A DNA stretch of 64,000 nucleotides. It comes from Macrococcoides epidermidis. Its GTDB lineage: Bacteria > Bacillota > Bacilli > Staphylococcales > Staphylococcaceae. The translations under genes and the position numbers were made by a program. The notes under the pieces are model-generated. The model was not told where the DNA came from and ran no database searches. It worked only from the letters and a program-made list of their open reading frames with translations. Positions within the stretch are counted from its first letter, which is position 1; the number at the start of each line of letters is the position of its first letter. Location: the NCBI RefSeq assembly GCF_042659445.1, contig NZ_JBHSSR010000001.1; one strand, 5' to 3'. Below, in pieces: positions 1 through 7,236 of the stretch.

Positions 1-187
1 CATTTTCTATATTATTCAATGTGTTATTTTTAGAAATATGTTTCGTTTTTTCGTTTTCAACTTTTTCTTTTAAATGCTCAACTTCTTTAGATAAAGTGTT
101 CTTTTCTTTCGTAAGTTGTTCTGCTTCTGAAGGTCCGCAAGCAGTTAGTAATAGACTCGTCGATAATAGTAAAAATATTTTTTTCAT
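1..187 (-). CDS. Small lipoprotein with coiled-coil stem (3' end beyond window)
   Basis: The reading frame opens at an ATG at 187 on the minus strand, behind a GAGGCG ribosome binding site, and runs off the left edge. Sixty-two residues are visible. They begin with a Lys-Lys N-terminus, a short hydrophobic stretch and a lipobox LLTAC, so Cys17 should be lipidated and the protein tethered to the outer face of the membrane. After the lipobox the chain is Lys/Glu-rich with heptad-like spacing and looks like a coiled coil. It is divergent from the Xaa-Pro peptidase gene. No specific function can be named from the visible part. Confidence 0.8.
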   Translation of the reverse strand, partial: MKKIFLLLSTSLLLTACGPSEAEQLTKEKNTLSKEVEHLKEKVENEKTKHISKNNTLNNIEN

Positions 188-279
188 TTTGTTACGCCTC
201 AATTCAAATAGTGTCTTTATATATGTTAACATATATATAATGTTATAAAAAAGCTTATATATAGAGAGGAAGTAAAAAT

Positions 280-1335
280 ATGAAATTTGAAAAAGTAAAT
301 CAATTGTTAGATGATAAATCATTAGATGCTGTTATTGTACTATCACAGTATAACAGAAGATATTTATCTGGATTTACAGGTTCAAGCGGTGCTTTAATCA
401 TTTCTAGAGATAAGAAAATTTTAGTAACAGATTTTAGATATATTGAACAGGCTACTGATCAAGCATCTGCATTTGAAATTGTTAAACATAGTCAACCGAT
501 ACTTGATGAGATTCGCACGTTGATAGAAACATATGGCTATAAATCTATTGGATTTGAGGGAGATCTTATTACATATCAGCAACATCAAAACTTATTAAGC
601 AATCATTATGAACTTGTTAATGTTGCTGGAGAAGTAGAACGTATTCGAATGATAAAGGAGCCGCACGAAATTGAAATCATCCAGAAAGCGGCCGATATCG
701 CTGATGCAACTTTTGAGTATATCTTACAAGTAACGAAGCCTGGTATGACTGAAATGCAGGTTAATAACTTAATGGAGATGAAAATGCGTGAACTAGGGGC
801 AACGGGTTCTTCTTTCGATACAATTGTTGCAAGTGGTCTGCGTGGTGCATTACCGCATGGTGTTGCGAGTGATAAAGTGATTCAGTCTGGTGAGATGATT
901 ACATTTGATTACGGTGCGATATATAATGGTTACATATCAGACATAACACGTACGATTGCTGTTGGTGATCCTAGTGAAGAAATGGTAAAGATTTATAACA
1001 TCGTATTAGAATCACAGATGAAAGCATTAAATGAGATTAAGATGGGTATGTCAGGGATAGAAGCTGATAAAATTGCGAGAGATGTGATTGAATCTTACGG
1101 TTACGGAGAAAAATTTGGACATTCATTAGGGCATGGCATAGGGCTAGAAGTTCACGAGGGACCAATGTTATCTTCGAAATCACCTCATATTCTGGAAGAA
1201 AACATGTGTGTAACATTAGAACCAGGTATATATGTCGATGGTTTAGGTGGCGTACGTATTGAAGATGATGTTTTAGTTACAAAAAATGGACTAAAGCGCT
1301 TTACACATTCAACAAAAGACCTTATTATTTTATAA
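280..1335 (+). CDS. Xaa-Pro peptidase, M24B family (PepQ/aminopeptidase P-like)
   Basis: A cytoplasmic metallopeptidase that removes or splits dipeptides at an X-Pro bond. The 351-residue length is usual for the short Bacillus/Staphylococcus form. The N-terminal creatinase-like domain covers roughly residues 1-125 and the pita-bread catalytic domain the rest. The five expected metal ligands are visible: Asp210 (DYGA), Asp221 (SDITRT), His285 (GHGIGLEVHE), Glu314 (TLEPGIY) and Glu328 (RIEDD). The start follows an AGAGGAAG site. Efp lies 24 bp downstream, the same neighbour as in Bacillus and Staphylococcus. The link may be functional, since both deal with proline-containing sequences, but it may be only conserved synteny. 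Confidence 0.93.
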   Translation: MKFEKVNQLLDDKSLDAVIVLSQYNRRYLSGFTGSSGALIISRDKKILVTDFRYIEQATDQASAFEIVKHSQPILDEIRTLIETYGYKSIGFEGDLITYQQHQNLLSNHYELVNVAGEVERIRMIKEPHEIEIIQKAADIADATFEYILQVTKPGMTEMQVNNLMEMKMRELGATGSSFDTIVASGLRGALPHGVASDKVIQSGEMITFDYGAIYNGYISDITRTIAVGDPSEEMVKIYNIVLESQMKALNEIKMGMSGIEADKIARDVIESYGYGEKFGHSLGHGIGLEVHEGPMLSSKSPHILEENMCVTLEPGIYVDGLGGVRIEDDVLVTKNGLKRFTHSTKDLIIL

Positions 1336-1359
1336 GAAAGATAATTAGGAGGAAATTTA

Positions 1360-1917
1360 ATGATTTCAGTAAACGATTTTAAGACAGGTTTAACAATTGA
1401 AGTAGATAACGGGATTTGGAGAGTTATTGAATTCCAACACGTAAAACCAGGTAAGGGTGCTGCATTCGTACGTTCGAAATTACGTAACTTACGTACTGGT
1501 GCTATTCAGGAAAAAACATTCCGTGCTGGTGAAAAAGTTGGTAAAGCACAAATCGATAATAAACGTATGCAATATTTATACGCTTCAGGTGATCAACATG
1601 TATTTATGGATAATGAATCTTATGAGCAATTAGAATTGCCAGAAAGCACGATTGAATACGAATTAAAATTCTTAAAAGAAAATATGGAAGTTCATATCCA
1701 AATGTATGAAGGAGAAACGTTAGGTGTTGAATTACCTAACACTGTAACATTAGAAGTAACAGAAACAGAACCTGGTATTAAAGGTGATACAGCTCAAGGG
1801 GCAACAAAACAAGCAACTGTTGAAACGGGTTATACTTTAAACGTACCTTTATTCGTTAACCAAGGTGATAAATTAATTATCAATACTACTGACGGTTCAT
1901 ATGTATCACGTGGATAA
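1360..1917 (+). CDS. efp: Elongation factor P
   Basis: EF-P enters the ribosomal E site and rescues stalling at polyproline stretches. The 185-residue protein has the three beta-barrel (KOW-like, then two OB) layout of the family. The tip loop reads KPGKGAAF, with Lys32 at the position modified in Bacillus subtilis by 5-aminopentanol. The C-terminal signature around GDTAQGATKQA is intact. A strong TTAGGAGG site precedes the ATG. It appears cotranscribed with the upstream peptidase and is followed at once by a strong terminator. Confidence 0.97.
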   Translation: MISVNDFKTGLTIEVDNGIWRVIEFQHVKPGKGAAFVRSKLRNLRTGAIQEKTFRAGEKVGKAQIDNKRMQYLYASGDQHVFMDNESYEQLELPESTIEYELKFLKENMEVHIQMYEGETLGVELPNTVTLEVTETEPGIKGDTAQGATKQATVETGYTLNVPLFVNQGDKLIINTTDGSYVSRG

Positions 1918-1932
1918 GCAATAAATTTTAAT

Positions 1933-1969
1933 AAAGACATGCACATATTGCATGTCTTTTATTTTTTTC
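1933..1969 (+). terminator. Rho-independent terminator after efp
   Basis: A perfect 10-bp stem (AAAGACATGC / GCATGTCTTT) with a 7-nt loop is followed by a T-rich run. It ends the peptidase-efp unit. Confidence 0.9.
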
Positions 1970-2001
1970 TTGTATTGGTCTGACCACTAGGATAAAATAA
2001 A

Positions 2002-2018
2002 TTAGTAACTAGTCATAA
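2002..2018 (+). promoter_or_regulatory. FapR-like operator upstream of accBC
   Basis: The 17-mer TTAGTAACTAGTCATAA differs at two positions from the FapR consensus as I recall it from Bacillus (TTAGTACCTAGTCTTAA). It lies 28 bp before the accB start and just after a weak promoter-like TTGGTC/TAAATT pair. FapR is the malonyl-CoA-responsive repressor of lipid synthesis, so control of the malonyl-CoA-producing enzyme would close a feedback loop. The match is seen in the sequence. The regulation is inferred. Confidence 0.5.
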
Positions 2019-2045
2019 AATCTTGTATAAAAAAAGGGGTACATC

Positions 2046-2525
2046 ATGAAATTTGAAGATATTAAAAAACTTGTAGATTTAATAGACGCATCAAAAACAT
2101 TAACTGAATTAAATTTAGAGCAGGATGAATATAAAATTGTTATCAAAAAAGAAAAAGAAATAGTACAGACACCAATTACTACAACATATGAAGTACCATC
2201 AGCACCAGTTATGCCTACACAGCAAATACAGTCACAAACACAATCTCAACCTCAAACAAACGCTATAACACAGGCAGAACATATAGATACTAGCAAGACG
2301 ATTAACGCACCAATGGTCGGAACATTCTATAAATCACCTTCACCTGAAAGTGCACCATACGTGAGTGTCGGTGATAAAGTCAATGCTGACAGTACAGTAT
2401 GTATTCTGGAGGCAATGAAATTATTTAATGAAATTCAGGCTGAAATCTCAGGAGAGATTGTAGAAATTCTTGTTGAAGATGGACAAATGGTTGAGTACGG
2501 ACAACCGTTATTTAAGGTGAAATAA
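2046..2525 (+). CDS. accB: Biotin carboxyl carrier protein of acetyl-CoA carboxylase
   Basis: This subunit carries the biotin that shuttles carboxyl groups to acetyl-CoA in the first step of fatty acid synthesis. The 159-residue protein has an N-terminal helical region, a Pro/Gln/Thr-rich flexible linker at about residues 40-75, and a C-terminal biotinyl domain. Biotinylation is expected at Lys125 within LEAMKLFNEI. Its stop is one base from the accC start, so translation is coupled. An AAAGGGG site precedes the start, and a FapR-like operator lies upstream. Confidence 0.96.
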   Translation: MKFEDIKKLVDLIDASKTLTELNLEQDEYKIVIKKEKEIVQTPITTTYEVPSAPVMPTQQIQSQTQSQPQTNAITQAEHIDTSKTINAPMVGTFYKSPSPESAPYVSVGDKVNADSTVCILEAMKLFNEIQAEISGEIVEILVEDGQMVEYGQPLFKVK

Positions 2526-2526
2526 T

Positions 2527-3873
2527 ATGAAGAAAGTATTAGTCGCAAATCGTGGCGAGATAGCAGTAAGAATCATTCGTGCGTTAAAAGAGTTAAATAT
2601 ACAGTCAGTAGCTGTCTATTCAGAGGCAGACCGTGATGCCTTACATACTCAAATTGCTGATGAAGCTTATTGTATCGGACCGAAACAATCGAAAGATTCG
2701 TATTTAAATATTCCGAATATTTTAATGATCGCAAGCTCTACAGGTTGCGATGGTATTCATCCTGGATATGGTTTTTTAGCTGAGAACGCAAATTTTGCAG
2801 AAATGTGCGAAGCATGTCAAATTAAATTTATTGGACCGAGCCACTATTCTATTTCTAAAATGGGTATCAAAGACGTAGCCAAGAAAGAAATGATAAAAGC
2901 TGATGTTCCGGTTGTTCCTGGCAGTGACGGATTATTAGAAAGTGTTGAAGATGCATTGACACTTGCGAATCATATGGGTTATCCGGTTATCTTAAAAGCG
3001 ACTGCTGGTGGCGGTGGAAAAGGGATTCGTGTAGCAAGAAATGATGAAGAACTCCGCAATGGTTATATGATGACTGAACAAGAAGCTGCTACAGCTTTCG
3101 GTAATCCAGGGTTATATTTAGAGAAATTTATTGAAGAATTTCGTCATGTTGAAATCCAAATATTAGCCGATCAATACGGTAATGTAATACATCTCGGAGA
3201 GCGAGATTGTACCATTCAGCGTCGTATGCAAAAACTTGTAGAAGAATCACCTTCACCGATTCTAGATGACACGACAAGAACGGCAATGGGTCAGGCAGCA
3301 GTGCGTGCAGCTGAAGCTGTAAACTATGAAGGTGCTGGTACGGTTGAATTTATCTATGATCTAGCAACGAAAGCATTTTACTTTATGGAAATGAATACAC
3401 GTATTCAGGTTGAACATCCAGTTACTGAAATGGTGACAGGCATTGATCTGGTGAAATGGCAGATAAAAATTGCCGCAGGGGAAAGACTCACAATACAACA
3501 GGATGATGTTAAGATGTCAGGACATGCCATTGAACTTAGAATTAATGCAGAAAATCCTTATAAGAATTTTATGCCATCTCCAGGTCAAATTACACAATAT
3601 GTTGTGCCAGGTGGGTACGGTGTAAGAATAGATTCAGCGTGTTATACGAACTATAAAATCCCACCTTTTTATGATTCGATGGTGGCCAAATTAATCGTAC
3701 ATCAACCAACACGCGCTGAAGCGATTGAGTGCGCGAAACGTGCACTAGATGAATTTGTTGTAACCGGTGTGGATACGACGATACCTTTCCATCTTGCATT
3801 AATGGAAAATGATATTTTTAAATCTAATAAATATAGTACGAAGTTTTTAGAACAAAATGAAATACTTTCATAA
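2527..3873 (+). CDS. accC: Biotin carboxylase subunit of acetyl-CoA carboxylase
   Basis: It catalyses ATP-dependent carboxylation of AccB-bound biotin with bicarbonate. At 448 residues it is full length. The N-terminal biotin carboxylase domain (ANRGEIAVRI) is followed by an ATP-grasp domain with the glycine-rich loop GGGGKGIR near residue 161, then the EMNTRIQVEHPVTEMVTG active-site segment and the C-terminal domain. It forms an operon with accB. The carboxyltransferase genes accAD are not in this window, as is usual for Firmicutes. Confidence 0.97.
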   Translation: MKKVLVANRGEIAVRIIRALKELNIQSVAVYSEADRDALHTQIADEAYCIGPKQSKDSYLNIPNILMIASSTGCDGIHPGYGFLAENANFAEMCEACQIKFIGPSHYSISKMGIKDVAKKEMIKADVPVVPGSDGLLESVEDALTLANHMGYPVILKATAGGGGKGIRVARNDEELRNGYMMTEQEAATAFGNPGLYLEKFIEEFRHVEIQILADQYGNVIHLGERDCTIQRRMQKLVEESPSPILDDTTRTAMGQAAVRAAEAVNYEGAGTVEFIYDLATKAFYFMEMNTRIQVEHPVTEMVTGIDLVKWQIKIAAGERLTIQQDDVKMSGHAIELRINAENPYKNFMPSPGQITQYVVPGGYGVRIDSACYTNYKIPPFYDSMVAKLIVHQPTRAEAIECAKRALDEFVVTGVDTTIPFHLALMENDIFKSNKYSTKFLEQNEILS

Positions 3874-3896
3874 AAAAGCGCTTATGCGTTTTTTTA
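3872..3896 (+). terminator. Terminator after accC
   Basis: An A6/T6-flanked CGC-TTAT-GCG hairpin with one bulged G begins at the accC stop codon and is followed by T-rich sequence. The stem is short, so readthrough into yqhY is possible. Confidence 0.6.
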
Positions 3897-3961
3897 TTTT
3901 GCATTTAATATTATACTTAAAACATGTTATAGTATTAATATGAGATGGGAGGCATATATCA

Positions 3962-4309
3962 ATGATTGAAACAAATAAAAAAGGCAATTTAGGTACAGTT
4001 GAAATTGCACCGAGTGTAATTGAAGTCATCGCATCAATCGCCGTATCTGAAGTCAAAGGTGTATCACTTGTTCAAAAGAACAAATCTCTCGATAAATTAG
4101 GCGTTAAAAATCAAAAAGGTGTTAACGTGGAAGTTAAGGGTGAAGATATCATTATCGATGCATACTGTGCTTTCGACTATGGTACAAAAATTTCTAAGAC
4201 GGCAACACAAGTACAGCAATCTATAAAAAATGCATTAGGTAATATGACTGCGATTAGTCCGAAACAAATCAATGTGCATATCATTAATGTAAAATTTAAA
4301 GAAAATTAA
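3962..4309 (+). CDS. yqhY: Asp23/Gls24 family protein (YqhY-like)
   Basis: A 115-residue member of the Asp23/Gls24 (DUF322) family, with GTVEIAPSVIEVIASIAVSEVKG near the N-terminus as the typical start of the fold. A YqhY-type gene directly after accBC is a widespread Firmicute arrangement, and in B. subtilis YqhY has been linked to keeping acetyl-CoA carboxylase activity in bounds. The protein is soluble with no membrane segment, so it may work on AccBC or as an envelope-stress adaptor. It starts after a GGGAGG site. The name rests on position and family. Confidence 0.85.
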   Translation: MIETNKKGNLGTVEIAPSVIEVIASIAVSEVKGVSLVQKNKSLDKLGVKNQKGVNVEVKGEDIIIDAYCAFDYGTKISKTATQVQQSIKNALGNMTAISPKQINVHIINVKFKEN

Positions 4310-4340
4310 TTTAGAGGATGCTTGCATCCTCTAAATTTTT
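4309..4340 (+). terminator. Terminator between yqhY and nusB
   Basis: A perfect 12-bp stem (ATTTAGAGGATG / CATCCTCTAAAT) with a CTTG loop is followed by TTTT. It begins on the last base of the yqhY stop codon and ends immediately before the nusB ribosome binding site, so the two signals are packed without spacing. Confidence 0.8.
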
Positions 4341-4353
4341 GAAGGAGAAACAT

Positions 4354-4746
4354 ATGTCAAGAACAGAATCAAGACAACATGCAGTACAAATATTATTTCA
4401 ATTAGAAACAAAAGAACATGATATTACAATTGAAGAAGCAACAGCATTTATTATTGAACCGCCTCTAAAGGATGAATTTTGTGAATCAATCGTTCGTGGT
4501 GTGAAAGCTCAGGAAACAGAAATCGATGGTAATATATCACCGCATCTTAAACAATGGACGCTTGACCGTATCAATAAGATAGATCGTATCATATTAAGAA
4601 TGAGTACTTATGAATTGCTATACACTGATGCACCTGAAAAAGTAGTTGTCAATGAAGCGGTAAATTTAGCGAAAACTTATAGTGATGATGACAGCTATAA
4701 ATTTATCAACGGTATTTTAAGTGAAATAATAAAAAATAAAGCGTAG
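4354..4746 (+). CDS. nusB: Transcription antitermination protein NusB
   Basis: NusB binds boxA RNA together with S10 (NusE) to help RNA polymerase complete rRNA operons. The start chosen is the ATG at 4354, right after GAAGGAG. An upstream in-frame start would read through the terminator hairpin. The resulting 130-residue protein opens with MSRTESRQHAVQILFQLE, the typical NusB beginning, and is all-helical throughout, with DRIDRIILRMSTYELLY-type sequence in the second half. It leads a run with xseA, xseB and ispA. Confidence 0.95.
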   Translation: MSRTESRQHAVQILFQLETKEHDITIEEATAFIIEPPLKDEFCESIVRGVKAQETEIDGNISPHLKQWTLDRINKIDRIILRMSTYELLYTDAPEKVVVNEAVNLAKTYSDDDSYKFINGILSEIIKNKA

Positions 4747-4753
4747 TGATGAT

Positions 4754-6079
4754 ATGGAAAAGTATTTAACGGTAAGTGCGTTAAGTAAATATATAAAAGT
4801 AAAGTTTGATAGAGACCCTTATTTACAGGAGGTCTATATTAAAGGTGAACTTTCAAATTATAAGCGTCATTCCAGTGGACATCATTATTTTGCATTAAAA
4901 GATAATGGTGCCATTATTCAATGTATGATGTTTAGTCGTGATGCCAGTAAATTATCTTTTACTCCTAAAGAGGGAGATAGTGTACTTATTACCGGTCGCG
5001 TTTCATCCTATGAAGCACGAGGCAACTATCAATTGTATGTTAATACGATGACGCTTGATGGTATTGGGTTATTATATGAGAAATTTGAACAACTTAAAAA
5101 AGAGTTTCAGGAAAAAGGATATTTTAATAGAGAACATAAACAGGCTTTACCAAAATATCCGAAACATATTGCAGTTCTTACAGCAAGTACAGGAGCGGCT
5201 GTACAGGATATACGTACTACTTTAAATAATCGATATCCTCTAGCAGAAGTAACGTATATATCAACACTTGTACAAGGTGCAGGTGCTAAAGAAGATATCG
5301 TAAAAAATATTGAACAGGCAGATGCTATCGATGCTGATGTAATTATTCTTGGACGTGGTGGAGGATCAATCGAAGATTTATGGGCTTTTAACGAATCCAT
5401 TGTTGTTGAAGCCATCTATAATGCACGCACACCAATCATCTCAGCAGTAGGACATGAAACGGATACAACATTATCAGATTTTGTAGCAGATTTACGTGCA
5501 CCAACGCCTACTGGAGCGGCCGTTCTTGCAACGCCAGACGTCCGTGAATTAGATGCGCAGATTAATAAAGCACGTGAATTCATGAATCATAAAATGAACA
5601 ATATATTACGACATCAAATGCAGCACTTAAATCAGCTTGAGAATTATTATATTTTTAAGAATCCATATATGCTTGTTGAACAAAAGGTTCAGCGAATCGA
5701 TGAAATTCAGAATAATATGAAGTACCTGGTGAATACGATGCTGCAACAACAAAAGCATCGTACATCAACATTGACACAATTTATTACGCCTAAAACTTTA
5801 CAGGATAAAGTCAGTCAACTTCAAAAAGATATTGAGAATAAACATCTTCAAATGAATAGAACAATTCAATATATGATGTCAATGAAACAAACAGCATTTC
5901 AATCTCGATTGGCACTGCTCAGCAGCTTAAGTCCAACAGAAACATTATTACGAGGATATAGTATTACACGTCATAATGATTTGATTGTGCGTTCTGTAGA
6001 TGATGTTAACATTGGTGATATGTTAGAAGTTGAAATCAAGGATGGTAAGCTAATCAGTGAAATAATTGAAAAGAAATAA
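4754..6079 (+). CDS. xseA: Exodeoxyribonuclease VII large subunit
   Basis: Catalytic subunit of exonuclease VII, which degrades single-stranded DNA from both ends to oligonucleotides. The 441-residue protein has an N-terminal OB fold (residues about 5-100), a catalytic domain with GAAVQDIRTTLNNRYP and the GRGGGSIEDLWAFNE signature, and a long coiled coil that binds XseB copies. It follows nusB by 7 bp and precedes xseB by 15 bp. Its own ribosome binding site is weak (GTGATGAT), consistent with coupling to nusB translation. Confidence 0.96.
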   Translation: MEKYLTVSALSKYIKVKFDRDPYLQEVYIKGELSNYKRHSSGHHYFALKDNGAIIQCMMFSRDASKLSFTPKEGDSVLITGRVSSYEARGNYQLYVNTMTLDGIGLLYEKFEQLKKEFQEKGYFNREHKQALPKYPKHIAVLTASTGAAVQDIRTTLNNRYPLAEVTYISTLVQGAGAKEDIVKNIEQADAIDADVIILGRGGGSIEDLWAFNESIVVEAIYNARTPIISAVGHETDTTLSDFVADLRAPTPTGAAVLATPDVRELDAQINKAREFMNHKMNNILRHQMQHLNQLENYYIFKNPYMLVEQKVQRIDEIQNNMKYLVNTMLQQQKHRTSTLTQFITPKTLQDKVSQLQKDIENKHLQMNRTIQYMMSMKQTAFQSRLALLSSLSPTETLLRGYSITRHNDLIVRSVDDVNIGDMLEVEIKDGKLISEIIEKK

Positions 6080-6094
6080 CTAGGGGTGTCTTTC

Positions 6095-6289
6095 ATGGCT
6101 AAAGATTTTGAAACGATGATGAATGAATTAGAAACGATAGTTAAACAACTTGATAATGAAAATGTGTCTCTTGAAAAATCGATAGAACTTTATGAAGCAG
6201 GTGTGAAATTATCTAAAGCATGTCAGGATAAACTGAAAGAAGCAGAGGAGAAAATTGCAAAGCTTCAAGAGGCAGATACTAATGAATAA
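6095..6289 (+). CDS. xseB: Exodeoxyribonuclease VII small subunit
   Basis: A 64-residue two-helix subunit that packs along the XseA coiled coil and restrains its activity. The sequence FETMMNELETIVKQLDNE followed by SLEKSIELYEAGVKLSK is characteristic. The ATG at 6095 is preferred over a GTG nine bases upstream because the AGGGGTG site is then correctly spaced. Its end overlaps the ispA start by 8 bp, which couples DNA repair and isoprenoid genes in one transcript, as in Bacillus and Staphylococcus. Confidence 0.94.
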   Translation: MAKDFETMMNELETIVKQLDNENVSLEKSIELYEAGVKLSKACQDKLKEAEEKIAKLQEADTNE

Positions 6290-7142
6290 GGCATATATTG
6301 ATACGATTAATGATGCAATCGATAAACTCTATCAAGAAAAAGCTGTGTCTTCACAATTAAATGATTCGATAGTCTATTCGCTTAAAGCGGGTGGTAAACG
6401 TGTACGTCCGTTACTGTTAATGACTACGCTTGAGAGTCTAGGTGGTAATCCTAATGATGGATTAGCATTTGGCTTGGCGGTTGAAATGATACATACTTAT
6501 TCATTGATTCATGATGATCTTCCAGCAATGGATGATGATGATTATCGTAGAGGTAAGCTCACAAATCATAAAGTGTACGGTGAGGCGACTGCGATATTAG
6601 CAGGAGATGCATTATTAACTGATAGTTTCCATCAAATAATATCAAGCAATTATTCAGACGTAACTAAAATAAAACTGCTAACGTTATTATCAGATGCTGC
6701 CGGGTCAAAAGGTATGGTCGCAGGACAGATGCTTGATATGGAGAGCGAAAATAAATCAATTGATATGATGACTTTAGAGACCATTCACCATCATAAAACA
6801 GGAGATTTAATTCACGCATCTATCTATGCTGCTGGTATTATTCTGGAACAGAAAGATGATCTTCTGTCGTCACTAGATAAAGTAGGAAGAAATATTGGAT
6901 TAATGTTTCAGATAAAAGATGATATTTTAGATGTAGAAGGTGATTTCGAGTCAATCGGAAAAGCTGTTGGAAGTGATGTAGAAAATGCAAAAAGCACATA
7001 CGTCTCTCTAATTGGTCTAGAAGTATCTAAACAAAGACTAAATGAAATCTATAATGAGACGGTAGAAATTGTTGGCAATATTACTTTAAACAAAGCGCCG
7101 CTTATAGAATTAATTGATTTTATTGTCAATAGAAACAAATAA
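6282..7142 (+). CDS. ispA: Farnesyl diphosphate synthase (polyprenyl synthetase)
   Basis: It condenses IPP with DMAPP and GPP to give farnesyl diphosphate for undecaprenyl carriers, quinones and carotenoids. The start at 6282 (MNKAYIDTIND) has a CAAGAGG site and gives 286 residues. The first Asp-rich motif (DDLPAMDDDD, from about Asp77) and the second (DDILD, from about residue 213) are intact, as is GGKRVRPLL. The long upstream extension of this frame lies inside xseB and is rejected. A terminator follows directly, and dxs of the same pathway has its own promoter downstream. Confidence 0.95.
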   Translation: MNKAYIDTINDAIDKLYQEKAVSSQLNDSIVYSLKAGGKRVRPLLLMTTLESLGGNPNDGLAFGLAVEMIHTYSLIHDDLPAMDDDDYRRGKLTNHKVYGEATAILAGDALLTDSFHQIISSNYSDVTKIKLLTLLSDAAGSKGMVAGQMLDMESENKSIDMMTLETIHHHKTGDLIHASIYAAGIILEQKDDLLSSLDKVGRNIGLMFQIKDDILDVEGDFESIGKAVGSDVENAKSTYVSLIGLEVSKQRLNEIYNETVEIVGNITLNKAPLIELIDFIVNRNK

Positions 7143-7168
7143 AAGCCTTTGCAGGGCTTTTTTTATTT
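7141..7168 (+). terminator. Terminator after ispA
   Basis: An AAAAGCC / GGCTTTT stem with a TTTGCAG loop, followed by a T run. It separates the nusB-ispA unit from dxs. Confidence 0.8.
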
Positions 7169-7196
7169 TTCATGCATTCGTAAACAATGATATAAT
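7168..7196 (+). promoter_or_regulatory. Likely SigA promoter of dxs (extended -10)
   Basis: TGATATAAT (7188-7196) is a perfect extended -10. The -35-like TTTCAT is 17 bp upstream and touches the ispA terminator. It lies 40 bp before the dxs start. Confidence 0.6.
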
Positions 7197-7236
7197 AGGA
7201 AACATATTAAAGTAAGAGAGATGTAGGTGGGAATTC

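Noticed and set aside
21..248. A plus-strand frame at the left edge
   Set aside because: It is the shadow of the minus-strand lipoprotein, which has a lipobox and a ribosome binding site.
2001..2030. TTGTATAAAA before accB as a strong promoter
   Set aside because: Neither element pair has good -35/-10 spacing. The FapR-like dyad was reported instead, with only a weak promoter noted.
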